A stretch of DNA of 64,000 nt from Leptolyngbya sp. KIOST-1 (GTDB lineage: Bacteria > Cyanobacteriota > Cyanobacteriia > Phormidesmidales > Phormidesmidaceae), in assembly GCF_000763385.1 (NCBI RefSeq), contig NZ_JQFA01000002.1, forward strand, positions 2,232,001-2,296,000, in the 5' to 3' direction. The translations under genes were made by a program, and so were the position numbers. How positions within the stretch are numbered: the first letter of the stretch is position 1; every line of letters begins with the position of its first letter. Below the pieces are notes generated by a model. The model searched no databases. It was not told the DNA's origin and saw nothing but the letters and a program-made list of their open reading frames with translations. Shown one piece after another: positions 1-8,835 of this stretch.

Positions 1-1209
1 TACGTCAGCACCAACGACCTCACTTTCAATGGGCTTAAGGCCGCCCTCGACAAGGCGCTGGCGATCATGGGGCTGTCCCTGCCCGGCCCCCACGCCAACC
101 TGGCCGAAATCAACCTGGAGCTGTTGCGCGACTACGCCACCGCCAAGGGCAAAGACGACTGGCTGGCCCAGTGCAGTTCGATGCAGGAAATGGGCGACGT
201 GCTGCTGGCCGCCAATGCCGCCCTGGCCCAAGATGCCAGCCACGTGCAGTCGCGCCGCGCCGTCTACTTCCGCGACTGGCAGGAGGTGCTGGTGGCCGCC
301 AGCGACGGCACCTTTGCCCGCGATATTCGCCTCACCCAGTCGGTGGGCTACAACCTGCTGTGCGCCGACGGCGAGCACCGCTCATCCATTGGCCAGCGGG
401 CAGGGGACACCAGTGACCCGGCCTTTCTGCGCAATTGGGACTTTCGCTCGGCCTCGGCGGATGTGGCCGAGTCGGCGGGCAAAATGCTCTATGCCGACTA
501 CGTGGAGTCGGGCACCTACCCCGTGATCATGGCCAACAAGTTTGGCGGCGTGATTTTCCACGAAGCCTGCGGCCACCTGCTGGAGACCACCCAGATCGAG
601 CGGGGCACCACCCCCTTTATCGACAAGAAGGGCCAGAAGATCGCCCACGAAAACCTCACCGCCTGGGATGAGGGGATTTCCCCCGACGCCTTCGGCACTA
701 TCGATATGGACGACGAGGGGATGCCCGCCCAGCGCACCCTGCTGATCGAGAACGGCGTGCTGAAAAACTTTTTGAGCGATCGCGCTGGTTCCATGCGCAC
801 GGGCCACCCCCGCACGGGCAGTGGGCGCCGCCAGAGCTTTACCTACGCCGCCGCCAGCCGCATGCGCAATACCTACATCGCCCCCGGCGACTACTCGCTG
901 GACGAGCTGTTTGCCTCAGTGGAAAAAGGCATCTACTGCAAGCAGATGGGCGGCGGCAGCGTTGGTCCCACCGGTCAGTTCAACTTTGCCGTCTCCGAAG
1001 CCTACCTGATTGAAAACGGCCAGGTGACCAAACCGCTCAAGGGCGCCACCCTAATTGGCGAAGCCACCGAAATCATGGACAAAATCTCCATGTGCTCCAA
1101 TGACCTGGATCTGGCGGCGGGCTTCTGCGGCTCGATCAGCGGCAGCATCTACGTTACTGTCGGCCAGCCCCACCTGAAGGTGGACTCAATCACCGTCGGC
1201 GGTCGTTAG
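1..1209 (+). CDS. tldD: TldD zinc metalloprotease subunit, 5' end outside window
   Basis: The open frame runs from the first base to a TAG at 1207-1209, so the N-terminus (about 80 residues by family length) lies upstream. It is the TldD half of the TldD/TldE heterodimeric protease, which in bacteria degrades unfolded peptides and processes some modified peptides. The zinc motif HEACGH is encoded at 559-576 and the C-terminus ends in the family-typical VDSITVGGR. The partner tldE lies 750 bp downstream on the same strand, separated by a toxin-antitoxin pair. Bases 381-583 of this gene, including the start of the zinc-site region, recur at 14075-14277 inside an insertion sequence. Confidence 0.95.
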   Translation, partial: YVSTNDLTFNGLKAALDKALAIMGLSLPGPHANLAEINLELLRDYATAKGKDDWLAQCSSMQEMGDVLLAANAALAQDASHVQSRRAVYFRDWQEVLVAASDGTFARDIRLTQSVGYNLLCADGEHRSSIGQRAGDTSDPAFLRNWDFRSASADVAESAGKMLYADYVESGTYPVIMANKFGGVIFHEACGHLLETTQIERGTTPFIDKKGQKIAHENLTAWDEGISPDAFGTIDMDDEGMPAQRTLLIENGVLKNFLSDRAGSMRTGHPRTGSGRRQSFTYAAASRMRNTYIAPGDYSLDELFASVEKGIYCKQMGGGSVGPTGQFNFAVSEAYLIENGQVTKPLKGATLIGEATEIMDKISMCSNDLDLAAGFCGSISGSIYVTVGQPHLKVDSITVGGR

Positions 1210-1237
1210 GGAGGTTAGGAGTAGGCAATCGGTTCTC

Positions 1238-1477
1238 ATGCAGTTCGAGTGGGATGAGGCGAAGAACTTAGACAATATTCGCAAGCACGAGATTGATTTT
1301 GCCGACATCCCTGACGTGTTTGAAGGGCCAATGCTAGTTGAACCAGACGATCGGTTTGATTATGGCGAAGATCGCTGGTTCGGCATTGGCTTTCTTGGCA
1401 ACGGTGTAGTTGTTGTGGTTTGGACAGAACGGCAAAATGACGTGATTCGAATTATCTCAGCACGAAGGGCAAATTGA
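1238..1477 (+). CDS. brnT: BrnT-family ribonuclease toxin (DUF497)
   Basis: This 79-residue protein opens with the BrnT signature FEWDEAKNLDNIRKHEIDF and ends IIRIISARRAN, matching the short RelE-fold BrnT toxins, which cleave RNA and arrest growth. Length is typical for an intact toxin. The stop codon overlaps the spacing to the next start by a single base, so it is co-transcribed and probably translationally coupled with the brnA antitoxin. In BrnTA systems the complex binds its own promoter. The pair sits between tldD and tldE, which are normally neighbours, suggesting a later insertion. Confidence 0.88.
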   Translation: MQFEWDEAKNLDNIRKHEIDFADIPDVFEGPMLVEPDDRFDYGEDRWFGIGFLGNGVVVVVWTERQNDVIRIISARRAN

Positions 1478-1478
1478 T

Positions 1479-1775
1479 ATGAGCGGCAAAGACTTGAGCA
1501 ATATCTCGCGTACTAACTGGGCAGCGTTGGAGGCACTAGATGATGAAGGAATTGATTACTCCGATATTCCGCCCCTGACAGAGGAGTTTTTTGAGAAGGC
1601 TACTCTGAGAGTTCCTGCTGCCCAGGCGCGTCAGCTCGTCAAAATTGAGCCTGAGGTGTTGTCGTGGTTTCAGGCTCAAGGCGGTGAATACAAAGCCCTA
1701 ATTAACTCCGTCTTGCGCCATTACATTGAAGGCAGAAACCATGACGGGAGCAGTCCCAATACTAGTCCCCTTTAA
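1479..1775 (+). CDS. brnA: BrnA-family antitoxin
   Basis: The 98-residue product follows brnT by one base. It contains the BrnA/CopG-type segment IDYSDIPPLTEEFFEKA, followed by a ribbon-helix-helix-like stretch with VLSWFQAQGGEYKALINSVL near residues 60-80. BrnA antitoxins neutralise BrnT and use this C-terminal DNA-binding half for autoregulation. Order toxin-then-antitoxin is the usual order for brnTA. The assignment rests on the motif order and the adjacent toxin. Confidence 0.85.
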   Translation: MSGKDLSNISRTNWAALEALDDEGIDYSDIPPLTEEFFEKATLRVPAAQARQLVKIEPEVLSWFQAQGGEYKALINSVLRHYIEGRNHDGSSPNTSPL

Positions 1776-1961
1776 ACCTCGTTTGTTTCAGTATTGACAG
1801 CCCAGGACAGTCCAGGTGTTGACATCGATCTTGAACAATTGGATGGCAACCCATGCTGAGTACGACAAGTTGATTCGCCGCCTGTAGCAACCCACCACCT
1901 AACCCTTTTACTTCTTCGCCCATCCACCCTTCCACCCTTCCACTCCTAATCATCCATCCCC

Positions 1962-3305
1962 ATGCCTACAATTCAAGACATTGCCGCCTACGCGGAATCT
2001 AGCGCCAAGAAACTCGGTATTTCCAAATACGACGTCTACGGGTCTTCCGTAGACGAAACCAGCGTGCAGGTTGACAAGGGCGACCCGAAGCAGGTCAAGG
2101 CCTCGAATCGCTCCAGCGTGATCGTGCGGGTGTGGAACCCGGACGGCAAGGTGGGGGTGACCTCCACCAGCGATGTCGACCCCCTGGGTATGGATCTGGC
2201 CCTGCAAACCGCCCAGGAAGCCAGCGCCTTTGGTGTCAGTGACCACATCCCCGACTTTAGCCCTGAGTCGGTGGCCCCCACTGCCGACGTGCAGGTGGAG
2301 ACAGTGCCCCCGGCCCCAGTGGGCGACTTGATTTCGACCCTGGTAGATGTAGAGAAGCAGCTGCTGGGGGCGCATCCGGCAATCGCCAGCGTGCCCTACA
2401 ACGGTCTGGCACAGCGCAGCATCGATCGCTTTTACCTCAACAGCGCTGGAGCCCTGCGCCACGAGGCCCGCTCCTACGCCTCGCTGTACCTGTACAGTAA
2501 AACCGAGCAGGAGGGCCGCAAACCCCGCTCTGCTGGGGCGATGCGGGTGAATCGGGGCCTGCCTCTGCTCGACATTGAGGGCTGCCTGAAAGAAGCCGCC
2601 GAGAAAACCATCAGCCACCTCGACTACAACAAGGTGGCCTCGGGCAAGTACCGGGTCGTGTTCTCAGGCGAGGCGTTTTTAAGCTTGCTGGGGGCGTTCT
2701 CGAATATGTACAACGCCCAGAGCGTGCTGGACAACCGCAGCCTGTCCACGGCGGATTCCCTGGGCAAGGTGGTGGCCTCGCCCCTGCTGTCGGTGTACGA
2801 CGATGCGCTACACCCCGAAAACGTCAGCGCCGAAACCTTTGACGGCGAGGGCACGCCCACCCGTCGGGTGCCGATTATTGAGCAGGGCGTGCTGACCCAG
2901 TTTTTGCACAGTGCCGGTACCGCCAAGCGCATGGGCACCAGCCCTACAGGCCACGCCAGCATTGGCGCGAAGGTGTCGGTCAGCCCCAGCTACTACCACG
3001 TACTGCCGGGGGCCGAGGCCAGCGCCGAGTTCAGCCTGGAGAACGCCGAGAACGTGATTTTTATCGACGACCTGCAGGCGCTCCACGCCGGGGTGAACGC
3101 GCTGCAAGGCTCCTTCTCGCTGCCCTTCGATGGCTGGCTGGTGAATGGGGGAACCCGCACCAGCGTGGAGTCGGCTACGGTAGCGGGCGACTTCTGCGAC
3201 CTGCTCAAGGCGATCGTGCATGTGGAACCGGAGGTGGAGGTGACCCCCGGCGGCTTGTGCCCGCGCGTCTGGGTCGATGCCCTATCGATTACGGGAGAGG
3301 GTTAG
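1962..3305 (+). CDS. tldE: TldE/PmbA metalloprotease partner subunit
   Basis: A 447-residue protein of the TldD/PmbA family. It lacks the HExxxH zinc motif seen in the upstream tldD product, as expected for the TldE (PmbA) partner, which shapes the active-site chamber of the heterodimer. The N-terminus (AAYAESSAKKLGISKYDVYG) and the C-terminal LPFDGWLVNGGTR region are full length. The ATG at 1962 follows a pyrimidine-rich stretch with no strong ribosome binding site. It probably belonged to one transcription unit with tldD before brnTA arrived. Confidence 0.93.
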   Translation: MPTIQDIAAYAESSAKKLGISKYDVYGSSVDETSVQVDKGDPKQVKASNRSSVIVRVWNPDGKVGVTSTSDVDPLGMDLALQTAQEASAFGVSDHIPDFSPESVAPTADVQVETVPPAPVGDLISTLVDVEKQLLGAHPAIASVPYNGLAQRSIDRFYLNSAGALRHEARSYASLYLYSKTEQEGRKPRSAGAMRVNRGLPLLDIEGCLKEAAEKTISHLDYNKVASGKYRVVFSGEAFLSLLGAFSNMYNAQSVLDNRSLSTADSLGKVVASPLLSVYDDALHPENVSAETFDGEGTPTRRVPIIEQGVLTQFLHSAGTAKRMGTSPTGHASIGAKVSVSPSYYHVLPGAEASAEFSLENAENVIFIDDLQALHAGVNALQGSFSLPFDGWLVNGGTRTSVESATVAGDFCDLLKAIVHVEPEVEVTPGGLCPRVWVDALSITGEG

Positions 3306-3347
3306 CGACTCGATTCTGCTTAGGAAGACAGTAAAATAGGTGACGAC

Positions 3348-5309
3348 TTAGGGAGATCCAGGGCTTGTCTGATTAAGGAGTAACCCTGACCGAACACTAG
3401 TGTCACCAACATCTACAACGCCAATGCTAAATGTCAATCCATTGGGGTAGTTACTTCCAAAGGAAAATGTTTGTGACCCTGTTTCTTCGTTGAAGCCTGG
3501 AACCGAGGTAGGCGTAAATGTGCCAAAATTGGTGTCTGCTAGAGATTGCAGAGCATTGCCACTAACAGAAACAAAGGAAAAGTCGTTGTAAAATCCTTCA
3601 GGCGTACTTTCACTCGTTAAGAAGTTCCACCCAAAGGCTGCCGTACTTTCTACAGGGGCCGTTATGCGAATTTTTAGAGCTGACCCTTGGGTGACTGTGC
3701 CTAACCCTAAGCCATTCAATTCGCCGGGCGCTAGCTCTAGAAAGGTTTCTAACGCACTTACAGGCTGACCGTTGTTGGAGAGTTGTGCTTGCAGGTTACT
3801 TAAGTTTGCATCAGAAGCTGGGATAGCCCCGTTTAATGTGACATTACCCAGTGGTATCAACTCCACAAATCCAAAGACCTGAGAGCTATTGCCTGGGATT
3901 AACTCCCCCAGTACCACAGGTAGCGCCCCAGCACCAGACTCTGGTAAGTTCACTGAACCCAAACCTGCGATGTCAAGCTGTTGCTGAGGCCCAGTTGACC
4001 ACAGCCGTACATTGTCAGGAACAGTCAAGTTGCCCTGATAAGCCACATTCCCTACACGTACATAAATAATGTGATTACCGTCTGGCTGAGCGACGGCAAC
4101 CGCATTAGAAAGGTTACCTAAGGGGCTTTCAATGCTGCCGTCTCCATTGCCATCGCCGACCACATGAATGAAGAACCATGGTTGCCCTGTAGCGGGGTTG
4201 AGGGCCAGAATTGGTTCTCCTTGTATAAGTTGACTATCCAGCACTTCATTTTGCACGTCCACTTTGATGGTGGATGACCTTTCTAAGGGAGCACCAAGAC
4301 GGGCAACCTGTTGTTCTTCTGGAGATGCTGCGCTACGGCCCGGCCCGCCCGGCAGACTTAATCGTACGCTTCCTAGCAAGTTAGTACCAAAGACTTCGTC
4401 GTGCTGGACGCCCATTCCTAGCTCTAGGCCTGGACTTGGCTGCGCCGAGAGTCGACCTCTAATACCAAAGGTGCCGCTTACTCCAGGGCCACTGAGATAG
4501 TAAGGACTGATATATCCCCGTAAATCACCACCATTGGCAAACTGTAGCAGTCGTCCCCCGACTTCTATATCCATCCCTCCAAGGGCAGCCTGATAGGTAT
4601 TAGTCACCTGATTTTGTAAAGCAGTGTCAAAAAATAGAGAATTACCCTGAAATCTAGCCGTCCCGCTCATCGCTCCTAAGGTACTAGTTTGACTCTCTAT
4701 AAGTTGACGAGCGGTGCCAACCGGTAGATAAGCATTAAGACGTAAATCCCAAGTTTCGCCCAACGTTTCCACCCCGAATCCCAGTTGGTTGAAGGAGGCT
4801 TGCCCGGTGTTGCGGTTATCAAATGCAACATAGCCTCCCACCGTGCGGTTTTGCTCAGGCAGTTGTTGCCGATAGCCCAGCACGGCATTGCCTCCCAGGT
4901 TGCCGCTATTTTGCAGCAAGAGACTGCCTTCTAGAAAAACAACATTGTGACCAGGAACTTGCCAAAGGGGTACAAACCCGCCAAATTGCGTTAGTCCATC
5001 GGCACCAGCGCTTGAGCTATTATGCCCGAGGTTAAAGCGTCCCCTTATTGTGGGGGGAGAGGCTAAGGTCTCAATGGAGGGAGTGTCCACGGTTTGAGCT
5101 TCGAGAGCTGACGTGGGGGCTTGTCCTACGCTGGGTGTAAGAGTCTGCTCAGCGTCGGCAATACTCTCTAAATCCCTATCTACAACTTGAGATAATTTTT
5201 GTCCAACGCCTGGAACACTAGCGGGCAATTGACTTTCTAACGCTTTGGCTAGCTGGGGTACCGTTAGATTTACTGACAGAGCCAGGGCAAATACTTGATA
5301 AATCTTCAT
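3348..5309 (-). CDS. Inverse-autotransporter-like outer-membrane beta-barrel protein with beta-helix passenger
   Basis: The ATG at 5309 is preferred over the upstream GTG at 5342 because it starts a clean signal peptide (MKIYQVFALALSVNLTVP). Residues of roughly 90-330 look like an intimin/invasin-type inverse autotransporter barrel: alternating short aromatic strands, a 'GYVAFDNR' segment and 'NQLGFGVETLGETWDLRLN'. Then comes a stretch with a DGNGDGS-type turn and IIYVRVGN, resembling a short right-handed beta-helix. The C-terminal 150 residues (AFGWNFLTSE, YNDFSFVSV) resemble the extracellular domains preceding anchoring signals in cyanobacterial surface proteins, but no anchor is seen. Inference: an exported surface or adhesion protein. 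Closest family is judged by eye only. Confidence 0.6.
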   Translation of the reverse strand: MKIYQVFALALSVNLTVPQLAKALESQLPASVPGVGQKLSQVVDRDLESIADAEQTLTPSVGQAPTSALEAQTVDTPSIETLASPPTIRGRFNLGHNSSSAGADGLTQFGGFVPLWQVPGHNVVFLEGSLLLQNSGNLGGNAVLGYRQQLPEQNRTVGGYVAFDNRNTGQASFNQLGFGVETLGETWDLRLNAYLPVGTARQLIESQTSTLGAMSGTARFQGNSLFFDTALQNQVTNTYQAALGGMDIEVGGRLLQFANGGDLRGYISPYYLSGPGVSGTFGIRGRLSAQPSPGLELGMGVQHDEVFGTNLLGSVRLSLPGGPGRSAASPEEQQVARLGAPLERSSTIKVDVQNEVLDSQLIQGEPILALNPATGQPWFFIHVVGDGNGDGSIESPLGNLSNAVAVAQPDGNHIIYVRVGNVAYQGNLTVPDNVRLWSTGPQQQLDIAGLGSVNLPESGAGALPVVLGELIPGNSSQVFGFVELIPLGNVTLNGAIPASDANLSNLQAQLSNNGQPVSALETFLELAPGELNGLGLGTVTQGSALKIRITAPVESTAAFGWNFLTSESTPEGFYNDFSFVSVSGNALQSLADTNFGTFTPTSVPGFNEETGSQTFSFGSNYPNGLTFSIGVVDVGDTSVRSGLLLNQTSPGSP

Positions 5310-5800
5310 GGCTGGGGCCTTTGTGATAAGCAAACATGGCACTAGTTATGAAAATTCCCAGAAAGGATTACAGAATCACAAGGTCGGGAATGTGTTGGGC
5401 ATTTTTGCCGAACGCGGTGCTTGCTCGTTTACCAATAGTCCGGACACTTTTTCAAGCGATCTCTGAGACCCTTGATTTCTCGTTGACTAAGCCACTGTGG
5501 AAGCGGGCTGAAACCCGTATGCTACCGTTGACTCTCAAAAACTGTCCGGAGTGTTGACTTATGAGACATTTGACTAAATAGATCAGATCGAAAAAACTGG
5601 TACAACTAGCTGTCCGAAAATCCTGTTTCAAAACGTTCTAATGGATACAGAGATGTTTACAATAAATTGATTTCCCTGGCATCCCTGTTTAGCTTAGCGG
5701 GCTGTCGATTTAGAGAAAGGAGTAAAAAGCAAATTGCAGGGTAAAGCTTCAGGTTCAAGGGACGACCTCACACCTGGAATCAACAACGTCTTAAACTTGG
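5310..5800. other. Intergenic region, no convincing gene
   Basis: About 490 bp between two minus-strand genes. It is less GC-rich than its surroundings and would contain the promoter of the beta-barrel gene. A 73-codon open frame at 5336-5557 has no family-like features and poor codon use, so it is not called. An imperfect inverted repeat around TCCGGACACTTTTT (about 5440) and AAAAACTGTCCGGA (about 5528) may bound a roughly 100-bp miniature element, but no target duplication was found. Confidence 0.5.
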
Positions 5801-6364
5801 TTAAGATACAACCCAGTTCTGGACGCCCTCCTGCACCAGTCCAACGCCGACCTGCACCAGGGTAAAGCCCACCCCGGCCAGCAGGGTCGCCCTAAACAGG
5901 TCGATATTGAGCCCGGCCCGCACGGCGGCGATCGCCCCCAGCAGCGTCCACCCGGCCAGAGCCAGGGTGATCGGTCGGCCGAACAGGGGGATCACCGTTA
6001 GCAGGTTGAGAATTTGGGGCGTGTAGGCAAACCCGACTGGGATCAACAGTTCCCGGTAGGGCGGCACTGGCGGGTTGACGTAGGTGTCGAGCTTCCAAAT
6101 GGCGTAGGTCCACAGGTAATACCCGGCGACCACGCTGGCAATGTTGATCAGTACCCCAAGGCCAAGCTGCAGAAGCGAGGGCTGGTAGAGCAGCAGGATC
6201 AGGCCGCTGCCCAGCCCGTGGGAGACTGCCGCCAGGGCCACAATCCCCTGGGCATAGCGTTTGGCGGCGGGGTAGCGATGGCTGTGCTCATAGAAATTTC
6301 GGTTGAGGGTGAGGGCGTCGAGCAAAACCTGCCGCAGCCACCTGATAGAATGCCGCTGAGCCAT
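5801..6364 (-). CDS. Yip1-like integral membrane protein
   Basis: A 187-residue protein with about five hydrophobic segments and little else: a short cationic N-terminus, then helices around residues 40-60, 70-95, 105-130, 130-150 and 160-180. The segment PPYRELLIPVGFAYTPQILN between helices resembles Yip1/YIF1-domain proteins of cyanobacteria. No catalytic motif is visible. It is divergently oriented from the hydrolase-like gene starting at 6415, with about 50 bp between starts, so the two share a short regulatory region. Function unknown. Confidence 0.65.
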   Translation of the reverse strand: MAQRHSIRWLRQVLLDALTLNRNFYEHSHRYPAAKRYAQGIVALAAVSHGLGSGLILLLYQPSLLQLGLGVLINIASVVAGYYLWTYAIWKLDTYVNPPVPPYRELLIPVGFAYTPQILNLLTVIPLFGRPITLALAGWTLLGAIAAVRAGLNIDLFRATLLAGVGFTLVQVGVGLVQEGVQNWVVS

Positions 6365-6414
6365 GGGATGTAATCTAGATTACCTGGCCCAGTCTACCCC
6401 CGGGGTGGTCCACC

Positions 6415-7407
6415 ATGAAAACTCTCTTGTCTAACCTGGCGGCGCGGGCGGTAGGCGACACCAGCAAGCTGCTCACGGCCCTGGGGTTGTTTTTTCTGGC
6501 CTGGGGTACGATCGCCCCGATTAGCACCCTGTCCTGGTGGCTGCAGGATGGCAACGGCCTGGCCGACGAGCGACCCGACCTGGCCGACGACGCCGTGACC
6601 AGCGACCCAGGCCCCCCCTGCTACCTGGTCTTTTTGACCGGCGTTGGCGATGTCTCAGACGCAGCCCTGGCCGACGGCGAAGCGGTCTTTTTAGACGAGA
6701 TGGAGGCCGCCGTACCAAACTGTGTGGTGGTGCGGGATGTGTTTCCCTACTCCGCCGCCAGTGACGATGTAGGAGGGCAGCCCTTCTTTCGCTGGCTCTG
6801 GCAGGTCAGCGAAGACATTGGCACTAGCGACAACCCCGCCCGCATGGTCTTGCAGGCGCGCAACCTGTGGCGCATAGCGCTGTCCGCCGACAACCGCTAT
6901 GGCCAGGCCTACAACCGGGGCACAGCGGCGGCGATCGCAGAGCGGATGACCGCCGCCGCCGCCATCAACCTGGAGGCCGATCCACCCATTCAGCTCGTAA
7001 TGGTGGGCACCAGCGGCGGTGCCCAGGTGGCCCTGGGGGCAGCCCCCTACCTGAAGCAGTGGCTACCGGTGGCGATTACGGTGATCTCCGTGGGCGGAGT
7101 ATTTGATGGGCAGGAGGGATTTGATGCGGCCGGGCAGGTCTACCACCTCCACGGCGAGGGGGACTGGGTCGACAATGTGGGCTCGGCGCTGTTTCCGTCG
7201 CGCTGGCGGTGGGCCTGGGGGTCGCCCTTTAACCGAGCGCGGCGATCGGGGCGATACCTGCCGATCGCCAGCGGCCCCCACGAACACGACGGCGATCGCG
7301 GCTACTTTGGCGAAGATCCGGTGGAGGGCGAGGCGGAAACCGTCACCTACGTAGATCTGACCGTAGAAACAGTCAAAGCTCTGCCGGTTTGGGATCAGTT
7401 TAGATAG
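6415..7407 (+). CDS. Membrane-anchored alpha/beta-hydrolase-like protein
   Basis: The 330-residue product begins with a hydrophobic segment (LTALGLFFLAWGTIAP) that could anchor it in a membrane or act as an uncleaved signal. In the middle, LVMVGTSGGAQVALGAAPYL has the shape of a strand-nucleophile elbow (G-x-S-G-G) of alpha/beta hydrolases, and a late histidine lies in GPHEHDGDRGYF. Specific substrate is unknown. The cbiD start lies 20 bp downstream on the same strand, so the two may be co-transcribed. The last 56 coding bases (from 7352) recur at 13887 onwards inside an insertion sequence. Confidence 0.6.
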   Translation: MKTLLSNLAARAVGDTSKLLTALGLFFLAWGTIAPISTLSWWLQDGNGLADERPDLADDAVTSDPGPPCYLVFLTGVGDVSDAALADGEAVFLDEMEAAVPNCVVVRDVFPYSAASDDVGGQPFFRWLWQVSEDIGTSDNPARMVLQARNLWRIALSADNRYGQAYNRGTAAAIAERMTAAAAINLEADPPIQLVMVGTSGGAQVALGAAPYLKQWLPVAITVISVGGVFDGQEGFDAAGQVYHLHGEGDWVDNVGSALFPSRWRWAWGSPFNRARRSGRYLPIASGPHEHDGDRGYFGEDPVEGEAETVTYVDLTVETVKALPVWDQFR

Positions 7408-7426
7408 CATCGGGCTAGATAAATAG

Positions 7427-8554
7427 ATGGTAGAAGGCGTATCCATACCACCGCGTCCCGGCTACACCCTGCCGGTGTTTGCCTGTGCCGGGGCGATCGC
7501 CGCCCTGCGGCACCTGCTCAACCCAGGCGATCGCCCCCAATCTGTCACCCTGGATCTGCTCAACCCACCCCAACCCGCCGACATTCCCATTGCTCAGCTG
7601 GCCCCGCTGCCCGATGGCTCCGTGCTGGCGATCACCCACAGCGACCCTGGCGACAACCTCGACCTCACCCGCCACACCCCGATCTGGTCAGTGGTGGCCT
7701 GGGGCAGCGGTGACCAGCCAGAGCCTATCCACATTGACGGCGGCGAGGGCATTGGCCGCCAGATCGACCAGGAGGGTGCGCCAGCGATCTACCGCTACGC
7801 CAGGGAGGTCATGGTCCACAACCTGAGGCCGCTGGTCCCCCAGGGCCAAACCCTGCGGGTGACGATTATTTTGCCGCAGGGCCGCGCGCTGGGCGATCGC
7901 ACCTCCAACGCGGCCTTTGGGGTCGTCGATGGGCTGTCCCTGCTGGGCACCTCGGGCATTTCGGCCCCCCTCAGTGCCCCCGGTCAGCTCGACGAGTCCC
8001 GCGAAATCTTGCGGGACAAGGCCAGCCGGTACCGCCACCTGGTGTTTTGCCTGGGCGAAAACGGGCTGGACCTGGCGGTGAAGCTGGGGATCGATCGCGA
8101 TCGCCGGGTCAAAACCGCCAACTGGCTGGGGCCCATGCTGGTCGAGGCGGGGCAGCTAGGCTTAGCTGGCGTTCTCCTGCTGGGGTACCACGGCAAGCTG
8201 GTCAAGCTGGCCGGGGGCATTTTTCACACCCACCACCACGTCGCCGATGGACGGCAGGAAATTCTGGCGGCCTGCTGTGCGGCGGTAGGGGCGGAGTTGC
8301 CCGTCATTCAGTCCGTTCTGGCGGCCAAAACCGTTGAGGCAGGGCTAGGGATTCTGCGTCAAACGGATGAATCCCTCAGCCATCGGGTCTATCAGCATAT
8401 GGTCGATCGCATTGACGAGCGGGCCGCCGCCTATGTCCACGCCCACATGGCCCAGCCCCTGACGGTGGGGACGATAGTATTCGATCGCAAGCGCCAGGTG
8501 GTAGCCCGCAGTCAACTAGCTGAAGTACTGTTCCATCAAGTTTTGGTAGACTAG
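7427..8554 (+). CDS. cbiD: Cobalt-precorrin-5B C(1)-methyltransferase
   Basis: The 375-residue protein carries the CbiD signature RTSNAAFGVVDGLSLLGTSG near residues 160-180, and the LGYHGKLVKLAGGIFHTHH segment. CbiD methylates C-1 of cobalt-precorrin-5B in the anaerobic (early cobalt insertion) corrin pathway toward cobalamin or pseudocobalamin. Length is standard. Another B12 gene, cobS, is at 58006. No cobalamin riboswitch was recognised upstream. Its first ~110 bases plus the preceding intergenic DNA (7352-7539) have an exact-looking copy at 13887-14074. Confidence 0.93.
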   Translation: MVEGVSIPPRPGYTLPVFACAGAIAALRHLLNPGDRPQSVTLDLLNPPQPADIPIAQLAPLPDGSVLAITHSDPGDNLDLTRHTPIWSVVAWGSGDQPEPIHIDGGEGIGRQIDQEGAPAIYRYAREVMVHNLRPLVPQGQTLRVTIILPQGRALGDRTSNAAFGVVDGLSLLGTSGISAPLSAPGQLDESREILRDKASRYRHLVFCLGENGLDLAVKLGIDRDRRVKTANWLGPMLVEAGQLGLAGVLLLGYHGKLVKLAGGIFHTHHHVADGRQEILAACCAAVGAELPVIQSVLAAKTVEAGLGILRQTDESLSHRVYQHMVDRIDERAAAYVHAHMAQPLTVGTIVFDRKRQVVARSQLAEVLFHQVLVD

Positions 8555-8835
8555 AAGGAATATCTTTTTATCAAACGTCCATAACATCCGCATACAACCT
8601 CCTCCGTCTGCTGCCCCAGGGCCACACCCCTGTTTTTCCATCGACCGATTGCTACTCGCTTGCAGAACGGCTGAATTTGGACGTTGATCAGCCTCCTCCA
8701 GGACCGCCAAACGACCAATCAAGGCCATCCCAACGCCCTGAACCGCTGGCTTCTTCCTGCTCTCCTCGGCCCCAGGCTGAGGCTCTTTCGTTTAGCGTTT
8801 AATGCCCCGAGCCCATCACCTTCAGGATTTAACCC

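Noticed and set aside
1776..1961. Short gene tail ATG...TAG after brnA (about 15 codons)
   Set aside because: Too short and unmatched; it may be a remnant but nothing supports a gene.
5336..5557. 73-residue open frame
   Set aside because: No conserved motif, and it overlaps the beta-barrel gene promoter region.
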